Positions 7,429 through 14,234 of a stretch of DNA of 14,674 bases are shown here, piece by piece (the first letter of the stretch is position 1; each line of letters starts with the position of its first letter). The DNA is from JALOPX01 sp041309605 (GTDB lineage Bacteria > Krumholzibacteriota > Krumholzibacteriia > Krumholzibacteriales > Krumholzibacteriaceae), in the NCBI GenBank assembly GCA_041309605.1, contig JBFYZH010000029.1, positions 1-14,674 on the forward strand, written 5' to 3'. The notes below the pieces were generated by a model that searched no databases, was not told where the DNA came from, and saw only the letters and a program-made list of their open reading frames with translations. Position numbers and translations under genes: made by a program.

Positions 7429-9180
7429 ATGGAAACAAATGACGATGAATATTACGAGGACAAGCTGAACAGGTGCTGGGAGTATCTCGGTTGCACGAGG
7501 GAAGACTGTGAGGCTCACGGGCAGAGCGGAGTTCCCTGCTGGGAGATAACGGGACACAGGTGCAAGGACAAGGTATTCGCGCGCATAGAGGAGAAGCTGA
7601 TCCAGTGTTGCTTCAAGTGCGAGTTTTTCATTCAGCTCAAGGAAAGGATAAAGGGCCGAAGATGGGCCGATATCACCCTGCTTGAGACGCTGGAGGATGC
7701 GCTCATACGCTCCGCAAAATATTCAAGCAAGGTGGAAGACCTTTACATGGAGGTCATTCGCAGAAGCAAGCTGATGAACCTTCTGAGCGAAGTAAGCAAG
7801 ATCATTTCACACCTCGACAAGGAAGAGGATATAATCCTCGCAATCCTGACCGTTATAACGGCGAGGGAAGGACTTGGTTTCAACAGGGCTTTTGTCTTTC
7901 TGCGCAGTACCGAGTACGACATTCTCCGCGGCAAGTATGCCCTGGGTCCCTCCAACGCCGAAGAGGCAGGCAGTATATGGAAGATACTCGACAAGGACAC
8001 GACGAGTTCGATTGAGAAGCTGGTTGCCAAGGGAAAGAAACTGCACTATCTCAAGAACAGCGCCCTTTCGAAAACGACATGCAGATTGTCGATTCCCATA
8101 GAAGAGGAAAGCGGGATCATCTTCAAGGGAATGGACGAGATCAGGTTCGTGAAATCGGGAGACCTTCAGACGGACAACGATCTGAAGGTGGCACAGGCCC
8201 TGGGCCTGCGGGATTTCTGCGTATGCCCGATCGCGACAGCCGAGGACAGCCTGGGACTTGTAATAGTGGACAACGTATTCACCGGCAACGAGGTGACCCC
8301 TGAAGACGCCCATCTTCTTGAAATGATTGTAAGTCATGCCACCACATCGCTTAGGGCGGCGCAATTAAAGGAATCGCTCAAGATTAATGTCGAGAGCCTC
8401 AAGGCCACTTACAGAAAACTCAAGGCGAACGAGGAAAGGATGATGAAGGCCGAAAGGCTGGCAATCTCCGGAGAACTCACATCGTCGGTTCTTCATGAAA
8501 TCAAGAACCCTCTTGTATCGATAGGTGGATTCGCAATGAATCTGCTTAAAACAGGGGATCTGAGCGATCGGGACAGGAAAAAACTGGAGATAATAATAAA
8601 CGAGACGATCCGTCTTGAGAAATACCTCGAAAACATGCAGTCGAGCGTGAGCGAACTGAAGCTGGAAGACGAAGACCTCAACCAGATACTTGAGGACAAT
8701 ACGAATCTTCTCCAGATGGAATTCGCCGAAAAGGAAATCCATCTTTATAAGAGTCTGGCCCAGGGATTGCCCAGGTGCCCGGTCGACCATGTCAAGATAC
8801 AGGAGGTGTTCCTGAATATGTTCCAGAACTCTATCGAAGCGGTCCTGCGGGGAGGTTCGATATGGGTACGTACATGGGCCTCGGTGGATAACACGAAGGT
8901 TTTTCTGGAGATATCCGATAATGGAACAGGTATCGGCCGGGAACAGATGACCAAAATATTCACCCCGTTTTTTACCACAAAGGAAAAAGGTTCCGGCCTG
9001 GGTCTTGCGTTCGCGCACCGGATAATAAAGGACCATGGCGGCAATATCTCGGTGTCGAGTGTAAAGGGCGAAAAAACGGCCTTTCTTATCTCTCTTCCGG
9101 CATCCCGGCAGGGTCTTACGGGGGATGACAGCGGAGCTCAGGGGCAGGCGGCCGGGCAAACCGGACAAGCCGGTAATTGA
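7429..9180 (+). CDS. Orphan sensor histidine kinase (Cys-rich, GAF, HisKA, HATPase_c)
   Basis: A soluble 583-residue two-component sensor kinase. Domains in order: a Cys-rich N-terminal module (Cys16, 22, 27, 37, 45, 60, 61, 64, with two CW pairs), likely metal- or redox-binding and common in environmental anaerobes; a GAF-like sensor domain (about 130-310); a coiled coil (about 313-345); the HisKA H-box ERLAISGELTSSVLHEIKNP with His356; and HATPase_c with N-box Asn467, DNGTGIG (497-503), FTPFFTTK (511-518) and GSGLGL (521-526). No transmembrane segment is visible, so it probably senses a cytoplasmic signal. The C-terminal tail (after 560) is Gly/Gln-rich. No response regulator is encoded in the window. 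An in-frame stop at 7420-7422 forces the start to 7429, yet no Shine-Dalgarno precedes it. The ligand is unknown; the nearby metabolic cluster is only a possible target. Confidence 0.93.
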   Translation: METNDDEYYEDKLNRCWEYLGCTREDCEAHGQSGVPCWEITGHRCKDKVFARIEEKLIQCCFKCEFFIQLKERIKGRRWADITLLETLEDALIRSAKYSSKVEDLYMEVIRRSKLMNLLSEVSKIISHLDKEEDIILAILTVITAREGLGFNRAFVFLRSTEYDILRGKYALGPSNAEEAGSIWKILDKDTTSSIEKLVAKGKKLHYLKNSALSKTTCRLSIPIEEESGIIFKGMDEIRFVKSGDLQTDNDLKVAQALGLRDFCVCPIATAEDSLGLVIVDNVFTGNEVTPEDAHLLEMIVSHATTSLRAAQLKESLKINVESLKATYRKLKANEERMMKAERLAISGELTSSVLHEIKNPLVSIGGFAMNLLKTGDLSDRDRKKLEIIINETIRLEKYLENMQSSVSELKLEDEDLNQILEDNTNLLQMEFAEKEIHLYKSLAQGLPRCPVDHVKIQEVFLNMFQNSIEAVLRGGSIWVRTWASVDNTKVFLEISDNGTGIGREQMTKIFTPFFTTKEKGSGLGLAFAHRIIKDHGGNISVSSVKGEKTAFLISLPASRQGLTGDDSGAQGQAAGQTGQAGN

Positions 9181-9205
9181 CAAATTCTCGCGAATGATTT
9201 AACGT
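9177..9205 (+). promoter_or_regulatory. Possible promoter of the adenosyltransferase-mutase cluster
   Basis: A perfect TTGACA (9177-9182) overlaps the kinase stop codon and is followed after 17 bases by TAACGT (9200-9205), a weak -10 with three matches. It would start transcription near 9212, 60 bases before the adenosyltransferase ATG. The leader is far too short for a cobalamin riboswitch, and no B12-box-like element was seen. Confidence 0.28.
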
Positions 9206-9271
9206 CTTCTTTCCCGATGAACGATGACTTTCCGGCCGGCATGGGTGGGGATCGTTTGCGAAGGTGGAATT

Positions 9272-9796
9272 ATGGGGAACGCGAAAGGTATAGTAATGTT
9301 GTTTACCGGCAACGGGAAAGGAAAGACCACGGCGTCGCTTGGGGCGGCGATGCGAGCGGTCGGGCACGGGGCCAGGGTGTTCATGATACAGTTCATGAAG
9401 GGCAGGTTGTATGGAGAGATCGCCGCTTCCAGGAAATTGGACGGTCTGACCATAGAACAGCACGGAAGGGATGAATTCGTCGATCAGAAAAATCCGAACC
9501 CGGTGGATGTGGAGCTGGCGCAAAAAGGCTGGGCCAGGGTCCTGGAGATAGTGGAAAAGGAGGATCCCGGAATGGTGATCCTCGACGAGATAAATGTAGC
9601 CGTTTCCTTCGGTTTGATTCCGGAAGGGAAGGTGGTGGAATTCATAAAGAACAGGCCCTCCGGACTGGATGTCATACTAACCGGGCGCTATGCCCCCGAA
9701 GGATTCATCGCTCTCGCCGATACGGTTACCGAGATGCTTGAGATAAAGCATCATTACAACGAGGGCGTTGAGATGAGGAAGGGGATAGAGTACTGA
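9272..9796 (+). CDS. cobO: Cob(I)alamin adenosyltransferase, CobA/CobO/BtuR type
   Basis: Transfers the 5'-deoxyadenosyl group of ATP to cob(I)alamin or cobyrinic acid diamide, giving coenzyme B12 in the cytoplasm. The 174-residue protein has the inverted CobA-type P-loop FTGNGKGKTTASLGAA (Walker A at 13-20), RAVGHGARVFMIQFMKG, Walker B VILDE (102-106), and the family end VILTGRYAPEG...LADTVTEM and KHHYNEGV...GIEY. Only about six residues precede the first strand, so the N-terminal helix that caps the corrinoid site in Salmonella CobA is missing; the equivalent of its Trp93 is not evident. The ATG at 9272 is preferred (AAGGTGG upstream) over the earlier in-frame ATG at 9224. It is three bases ahead of the MeaB gene and upstream of a B12-dependent mutase, so it probably supplies that enzyme. 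Confidence 0.92.
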   Translation: MGNAKGIVMLFTGNGKGKTTASLGAAMRAVGHGARVFMIQFMKGRLYGEIAASRKLDGLTIEQHGRDEFVDQKNPNPVDVELAQKGWARVLEIVEKEDPGMVILDEINVAVSFGLIPEGKVVEFIKNRPSGLDVILTGRYAPEGFIALADTVTEMLEIKHHYNEGVEMRKGIEY

Positions 9797-9799
9797 TCC

Positions 9800-10792
9800 A
9801 TGTCTTCGAGGTACGACATCGATGGACTTCTCGCGAGATTCCGTGAAGGACGGGTGGCAGCTGCGGCGCGGTTGATAACCATCCTTGAAAACGGCGGGGA
9901 AGACGCGGAGAAGGTTTTTGACGCCATATTCAGCGGGACGAGGAATGCCTACAGGGTGGGCTTTACAGGCCCGCCGGGAGCCGGCAAAAGCAGCCTCGTA
10001 TCCCGCCTCGCGGTGAAGTTTCGGAAAGAGGGGGGAAAGCTGGGTATTATTGCGATAGATCCTACGAGTCCTTTCAGCGGCGGCGCTCTTCTCGGCGACA
10101 GGATTCGGATGCAACCTCTTTGGGACGATCCTGAAGTGTTTGTCAGGAGCCTGGCGAGCAGGGGCAGTCTCGGCGGCATATCCAAATGCACCGACGAGGT
10201 CTGCGACCTGATGGACGCCTTCGGTAAGAATATGATTATGATAGAGACCGTCGGAGTGGGCCAGTCCGAACTGGAGATAGCCGAAAAGGCGCACACGGTC
10301 GTCGTTATTCTCGTTCCGGAGTCGGGCGACGGCATACAGGCCATGAAGGCCGGGTTGATGGAGATAGGCGATATATTCGTGATGAACAAGTCGGATCACA
10401 GGGACGCCGAGATGGCTGCGATGGAGATAGAGGATTCGATCAAGCTCAAGAATGTGCCGGAGGGCGGATGGCGGCCGGTCGTCGTGCTGACCTCGGCAAA
10501 GGAAGAGACCGGGATCGACGATCTTGCCGGATTGATCCGGCGGCACCGGAAATTTCTGGAGGAAAACGATCTAATGAGCCTGAAGCGAAGAAAAATTCTC
10601 TTTTCCAGGGTCCGCGACGCGCTGATGGACAGGATGGAAAGAAGACTGAGGAACAACGGGAAGGTCGGAAGGGTTTTGTCCGAGAGGATGGAGGATGTCT
10701 ACGCGGGAAGGTTGTCGCCATACAGGCTTGTGCGCGAACTTGACGGCATGGTGATCATCGGGAATGACGACGGTCCGATGCATGGAGAATGA
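9800..10792 (+). CDS. meaB: MeaB/ArgK family G-protein chaperone of the B12 mutase
   Basis: A SIMIBI-class GTPase that gates AdoCbl loading into acyl-CoA mutases and removes inactivated cofactor. The 330-residue product has Walker A GPPGAGKSS (57-65), the family stretches IAIDPTSPFSGGALLGDRIRM (84-104) and ETVGVGQSE (149-157), a VPESGDGIQAMKAGL segment (172-186), and the G4 motif NKSD (196-199). The helical C-terminus is the probable dimerisation arm. 'LAO/AO transport ATPase' (ArgK) is an old misannotation of this family. The start is three bases after the adenosyltransferase stop, with no good ribosome site, so translational coupling is likely; its stop overlaps an ATG (ATGA) of the mutase gene. 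In fused IcmF enzymes the same G-protein domain sits inside the mutase; here it is separate. Confidence 0.95.
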   Translation: MSSRYDIDGLLARFREGRVAAAARLITILENGGEDAEKVFDAIFSGTRNAYRVGFTGPPGAGKSSLVSRLAVKFRKEGGKLGIIAIDPTSPFSGGALLGDRIRMQPLWDDPEVFVRSLASRGSLGGISKCTDEVCDLMDAFGKNMIMIETVGVGQSELEIAEKAHTVVVILVPESGDGIQAMKAGLMEIGDIFVMNKSDHRDAEMAAMEIEDSIKLKNVPEGGWRPVVVLTSAKEETGIDDLAGLIRRHRKFLEENDLMSLKRRKILFSRVRDALMDRMERRLRNNGKVGRVLSERMEDVYAGRLSPYRLVRELDGMVIIGNDDGPMHGE

Positions 10793-10794
10793 AC

Positions 10795-12453
10795 ATGACT
10801 GACAGAAAGAGATTCGAGGAAGCCGAAGGAAAATATTATGACGCGCTGGATGACGGCGATGTCCAGGACCTGGAATTCACGACGGTCTCGGGGGAGCCGG
10901 TCGATCCTCTCTATGGACCGGAGGATACGGCGGACCTGGATTACCTGGACGATCTGGGTTTCCCGGGACAGTACCCTTACACCAGGGGCGTGTATCCGAC
11001 GATGTACCGCGGAAGGTTATGGACCATGAGGCAGTTCGCCGGATTCGGCACGGCGCGCGACACCAACGAAAGGTATCACTATCTTCTCGAACACGGACAG
11101 ACCGGAATCAGCGTGGCTTTCGACATGCCCACGATCATGGGATACGATTCCGATCACGGGAGGTCGGAGGGTGAAGTCGGCAGATGCGGCGTGGCGATAG
11201 ACTCCCTTAGGGACATGGATATACTTTTCGAAGGAATCGACCTCTCCCGCATCACGACCTCGATGACGATCAACGCTCCGGCTTCAATTCTGCTCGCGTT
11301 CTACCTCTGCGCGGGAGAAAAGAAGGGAACGCCGTTCGATCGCATGGGTGGCACGATACAGAACGATATCCTGAAGGAATATATCGCCCAGAAATCGTGG
11401 ATTTTTCCGCCGGAACCCTCGATGAGAATAATCACCGATATCCTCGCGTTCTGTTCCGACCATGTACCCAGGTGGAATACGATAAGCATATCGGGGTACC
11501 ACATTCGCGAAGCCGGTTCCACGGCTGCACAGGAGCTTGCCTTCACGCTGGCGGACGGCTTCGCATACGTGGAAGCGGGCATTGCGGCCGGGCTGGACGT
11601 CGATGTATTCGCGCCGAGACTCTCCTTTTTTTTCAACGCTCACCTCGATTTCTTCGAGGAAATCGCAAAATACAGGGCTGCCAGAAGGATCTGGGCGAAG
11701 AGAATGAAGGAAAAGTACGGAGCCAGGGACGAACGCTCCCTGCTTCTGCGGTTCCACACGCAGACTGCGGGATGCACGCTGACCGCGCAGCAACCCGAGA
11801 ACAACATCGTGCGGACCGCTTTCCAGGCCATGTCGGCCGTGCTGGGGGGCACGCAGTCGCTTCACACCAATTCCATGGACGAGACACTCGCCCTTCCTTC
11901 GGAAAAAGCCGTGATGATCGCTCTGAGAACCCAGCAGATGATAGCCTGCGAGACGGGGGTTATCAATTCGGCCGATCCTCTCGCCGGGAGTTATTTCATG
12001 GAAGCGAGAACAAGGGAGATGGAGGAGAAGGCCGAGGTGTACTTCCGAAGGATCGAAGAACTGGGCGGAGTCGTAAAGGCCATCGAACAGGGTTTCTTCC
12101 AGAAGGAGATAGGAAGGGCGGCTTACGAATACCAGAAGGCAGTCGAAGCGGGAAAGAAGATAATAGTGGGATTGAACGCCTTCGGGATCGAGGGCGAACA
12201 GATTGACATTCCTTTACTGAAGATCGACCCTCAGGTCGAGACACATCAGAGAGAAAGCGTGCGGAAGGTCCGGGAGGCCCGCGACAACGACAAGGCCGCC
12301 AGGGAGCTGGAGCGGCTAAGAGCGGCGGCCGCCGGGAATGACAACCTCATGCCCGTGATACTCGATTGCGCGAGATGTTACTGTACCGAGGGCGAGATCA
12401 TCGGAGAGCTCAAGAAAATCTTCGGTGAATACCGCGAGCCGTTGTTCCTGTAA
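10795..12453 (+). CDS. icmA: B12-dependent acyl-CoA mutase large subunit, predicted isobutyryl-CoA mutase
   Basis: The 552-residue TIM-barrel catalytic subunit of a two-subunit coenzyme-B12 mutase (IcmA of Streptomyces is about this size); the B12 domain is on the next gene. Substrate-site blocks are clear: YPTMYRGRLWTMRQFAGFGT (67-86), SVAFDMPT, GTIQNDILKEY (186-196), SISGYHIREAG (231-241) with the conserved active-site His236, and APRLSFFF. The Tyr that marks methylmalonyl-CoA mutase (Tyr89, RQYAG) is Phe81 here, and its Arg207 is Gln199, as in isobutyryl-CoA mutase (Phe80/Gln198). Spacings of 118 and 37 between these residues and the His match exactly. Automatic annotation would say methylmalonyl-CoA mutase. 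Of two ATGs, 10795 is preferred over 10789 (in the ATGA overlap with meaB) because GGAGA at 10784-10788 is well spaced only for it. True substrate remains inferred. Confidence 0.9.
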   Translation: MTDRKRFEEAEGKYYDALDDGDVQDLEFTTVSGEPVDPLYGPEDTADLDYLDDLGFPGQYPYTRGVYPTMYRGRLWTMRQFAGFGTARDTNERYHYLLEHGQTGISVAFDMPTIMGYDSDHGRSEGEVGRCGVAIDSLRDMDILFEGIDLSRITTSMTINAPASILLAFYLCAGEKKGTPFDRMGGTIQNDILKEYIAQKSWIFPPEPSMRIITDILAFCSDHVPRWNTISISGYHIREAGSTAAQELAFTLADGFAYVEAGIAAGLDVDVFAPRLSFFFNAHLDFFEEIAKYRAARRIWAKRMKEKYGARDERSLLLRFHTQTAGCTLTAQQPENNIVRTAFQAMSAVLGGTQSLHTNSMDETLALPSEKAVMIALRTQQMIACETGVINSADPLAGSYFMEARTREMEEKAEVYFRRIEELGGVVKAIEQGFFQKEIGRAAYEYQKAVEAGKKIIVGLNAFGIEGEQIDIPLLKIDPQVETHQRESVRKVREARDNDKAARELERLRAAAAGNDNLMPVILDCARCYCTEGEIIGELKKIFGEYREPLFL

Positions 12454-12491
12454 TAACCCCGGAATGCGGCGGTCACAAGGAGGATTGATCC

Positions 12492-12893
12492 ATGGCAAGG
12501 ATGATCAGGGTTCTGGTCGCGAAGCCGGGACTTGACGGACATGACAGGGGTGCCAAGGTCGTGGCCAACGCCCTGAAGGATGCCGGCATGGAGATCATCT
12601 ATACGGGGCTTCACCAGACTCCGGAGATGATAGCCGAATCGGCCGTGCAGGAAGACGTCGACATCATCGGACTCAGTATCCTTTCGGGGGCGCACATGAC
12701 GATGTTTCCCAGAGTCATGGAACTGCTGAAAGAGAAGGGAGCCGATCATATCGTCGTATTCGGCGGAGGTATAATACCGGCCGAGGACGTCGAGAAGCTT
12801 GAAAGCATGGGGGTAGCGAGGATATTCGGTCCGGGTACCAACACGGGCGATATTGCGGCCTTCATCAGGAACAGGTTTTCCGACCCGGAATAA
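12492..12893 (+). CDS. icmB: B12-dependent acyl-CoA mutase small subunit (cobalamin-binding)
   Basis: A 133-residue stand-alone B12-binding domain, the partner of the large subunit encoded 38 bases upstream. It carries the base-off/His-on motif DxHxxG (Asp15-Gly-His17-Asp-Arg-Gly20), whose His replaces dimethylbenzimidazole as lower cobalt ligand, then SxL (SIL, 62-64) and the GGG segment (91-93) of the Rossmann-like fold. Length matches IcmB (about 136) and the small subunits of other split acyl-CoA mutases; single-chain methylmalonyl-CoA mutases have this domain fused. AAGGAGG eight bases before the ATG is a strong ribosome site, perhaps giving balanced or excess small subunit. Cofactor binding is certain from motifs; the isobutyryl-CoA specificity is taken from the large subunit. 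Confidence 0.93.
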   Translation: MARMIRVLVAKPGLDGHDRGAKVVANALKDAGMEIIYTGLHQTPEMIAESAVQEDVDIIGLSILSGAHMTMFPRVMELLKEKGADHIVVFGGGIIPAEDVEKLESMGVARIFGPGTNTGDIAAFIRNRFSDPE

Positions 12894-12923
12894 TCGTGCG
12901 GGAAACCGGCGAATGGGACCGTT

Positions 12924-12933
12924 CCACATGTGG
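12924..12933. promoter_or_regulatory. Perfect 10-base palindrome before the thiolase gene
   Basis: CCACATGTGG is a perfect palindrome in the 102-base gap between the small mutase subunit and thiolase. It lies about 17 bases upstream of TATAAA (12951-12956), a -10-like box with five consensus matches but without a recognisable -35. It could be a regulator site feeding an internal promoter for thiolase and dehydrogenase. Weak evidence. Confidence 0.25.
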
Positions 12934-12995
12934 CGTTTTTCCGCGTGATTTATAAACCGTGTAAGAACGATGTGCGAAAGAAGGAGGATGGATTG

Positions 12996-14177
12996 ATGAG
13001 CGAGATAGTGATCGCCGGAGCGTGCAGGACAGCGATAGGTAAATTCCAGGGTGGAATTTCGTCACTCAAGGCGACCGAAATCGGCGCCATGGCGGTGAAG
13101 GAAGCCGTGAAAAGAGCCGGCATCGAGCCCAAAATGGTCACCGAGGTGATTATGGGCTGTGTGGTGACAGCCGGGCTGGGCCAGAATCCGGCCAGGCAGG
13201 CCGCTCTCGGCGCAGGGCTCGATTTCTCCGTGTCGGCGCTCACGATAAACAAGGTGTGCGGTTCGGGCCTGAAGGCCGTCGTTCTGGGCGCGCAGGCGCT
13301 GAAGGCCGGAGACGAGGAGATAGTGGTGGCGGGCGGGATGGAATCGATGAGTACCGCTCCATTTATCCTCCGCGAAGCGAGGACGGGATACAGGCTGGGT
13401 GACGGCAAGATCGTCGACACCATGGTTTACGACGGGCTCTGGGACGCTTACAACGATTTCCATATGGGGAATACGGGCGAGATCACTTCGGAGAGGTATG
13501 GGGTGTCGCGCGGGGAAATGGACGAATACTCCTTCAACAGCCACAGAAAAGCATTCGAGGCCATAAATACGGGCAGATTCAAGGATGAGATATTCCCAGT
13601 GACTATACCGCGGAAAAAGGGCGATCCTGTGATCTTCGACACCGATGAGGGCCCGAGGGCGGACGCGAGCATCGAATCGATGGCAAAACTCAGACCGGTC
13701 TTCAAGAAAGACGGTGTCATAACTGCGGGGAATTCCTCGCAGATCAGCGACGGCGCGGCGGCTCTGGTCATGATGACCGATGCCACGGCAGGGAGATTGG
13801 GCGTAAAACCGATGGCAAGGGTGACCGGTTATGCCACGGGCGGGCTCGTACCCGAACTCGTCATGATGGCGCCCACTGTGGCGGTCCCCAAACTGCTGAA
13901 AAAATACGACATGAAACTGGAGGATTTCGATCTCATCGAACTCAACGAAGCGTTCGCCGTGCAGCCGTGCGCAGTGATGAAGGAGCTCGGAATGAATGCG
14001 AAAAAGGTCAATATCAACGGCGGAGCCGTCGCGCTGGGCCATCCGATCGGGTGTTCAGGAACGAGAGTGCTGGTCACCCTCCTTCACGCATTGATAAAGA
14101 CGGGTGGAAGAAAGGGTCTTGCCACACTGTGTCTCGGCGGCGGCAACGCGGTCGCGCTGAGCGTCGAGATGCTTTAA
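12996..14177 (+). CDS. thlA: Acetyl-CoA C-acetyltransferase (thiolase)
   Basis: Reversibly condenses two acetyl-CoA to acetoacetyl-CoA. The 393-residue product has the degradative/biosynthetic thiolase length and all catalytic parts: nucleophile Cys88 in NKVCGSGLKAV, His349 in GGAVALGHPIGCSGTR, and Cys379 in CLGGGNAV, matching Zoogloea thiolase (Cys89, His348, Cys378). ELNEAFAVQ is also typical. Compactness and the MESMSTAPF block fit the acetoacetyl-CoA type (Thl/PhaA/AtoB) better than long-chain FadA, but specificity is inferred. The frame is open from 12930; the ATG at 12996 is chosen for its AAGGAGG eight bases upstream and because the conserved SEIVIAGACRTAIGKFQG follows directly. It is followed 57 bases later by 3-hydroxybutyryl-CoA dehydrogenase, an arrangement usual in butyrate pathways. 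Confidence 0.95.
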   Translation: MSEIVIAGACRTAIGKFQGGISSLKATEIGAMAVKEAVKRAGIEPKMVTEVIMGCVVTAGLGQNPARQAALGAGLDFSVSALTINKVCGSGLKAVVLGAQALKAGDEEIVVAGGMESMSTAPFILREARTGYRLGDGKIVDTMVYDGLWDAYNDFHMGNTGEITSERYGVSRGEMDEYSFNSHRKAFEAINTGRFKDEIFPVTIPRKKGDPVIFDTDEGPRADASIESMAKLRPVFKKDGVITAGNSSQISDGAAALVMMTDATAGRLGVKPMARVTGYATGGLVPELVMMAPTVAVPKLLKKYDMKLEDFDLIELNEAFAVQPCAVMKELGMNAKKVNINGGAVALGHPIGCSGTRVLVTLLHALIKTGGRKGLATLCLGGGNAVALSVEML

Positions 14178-14234
14178 AACAAGGGACGAATTTTAATATC
14201 GGAGGCGCACGGGGCCTTAGCGAGGAGAGTTGAA

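Noticed and set aside
9181..9271. Cobalamin riboswitch before the adenosyltransferase
   Set aside because: Only 91 bases between genes and no B12-box-like sequence seen; such riboswitches need roughly 200 bases.
9677..10546. Minus-strand open frame of 289 residues opposite meaB
   Set aside because: Antisense shadow of a clear MeaB gene; no motif or ribosome site.
13062..14042. Minus-strand open frame of 326 residues opposite thiolase
   Set aside because: Antisense shadow; His-rich composition and no family features, while thiolase has all its catalytic residues.
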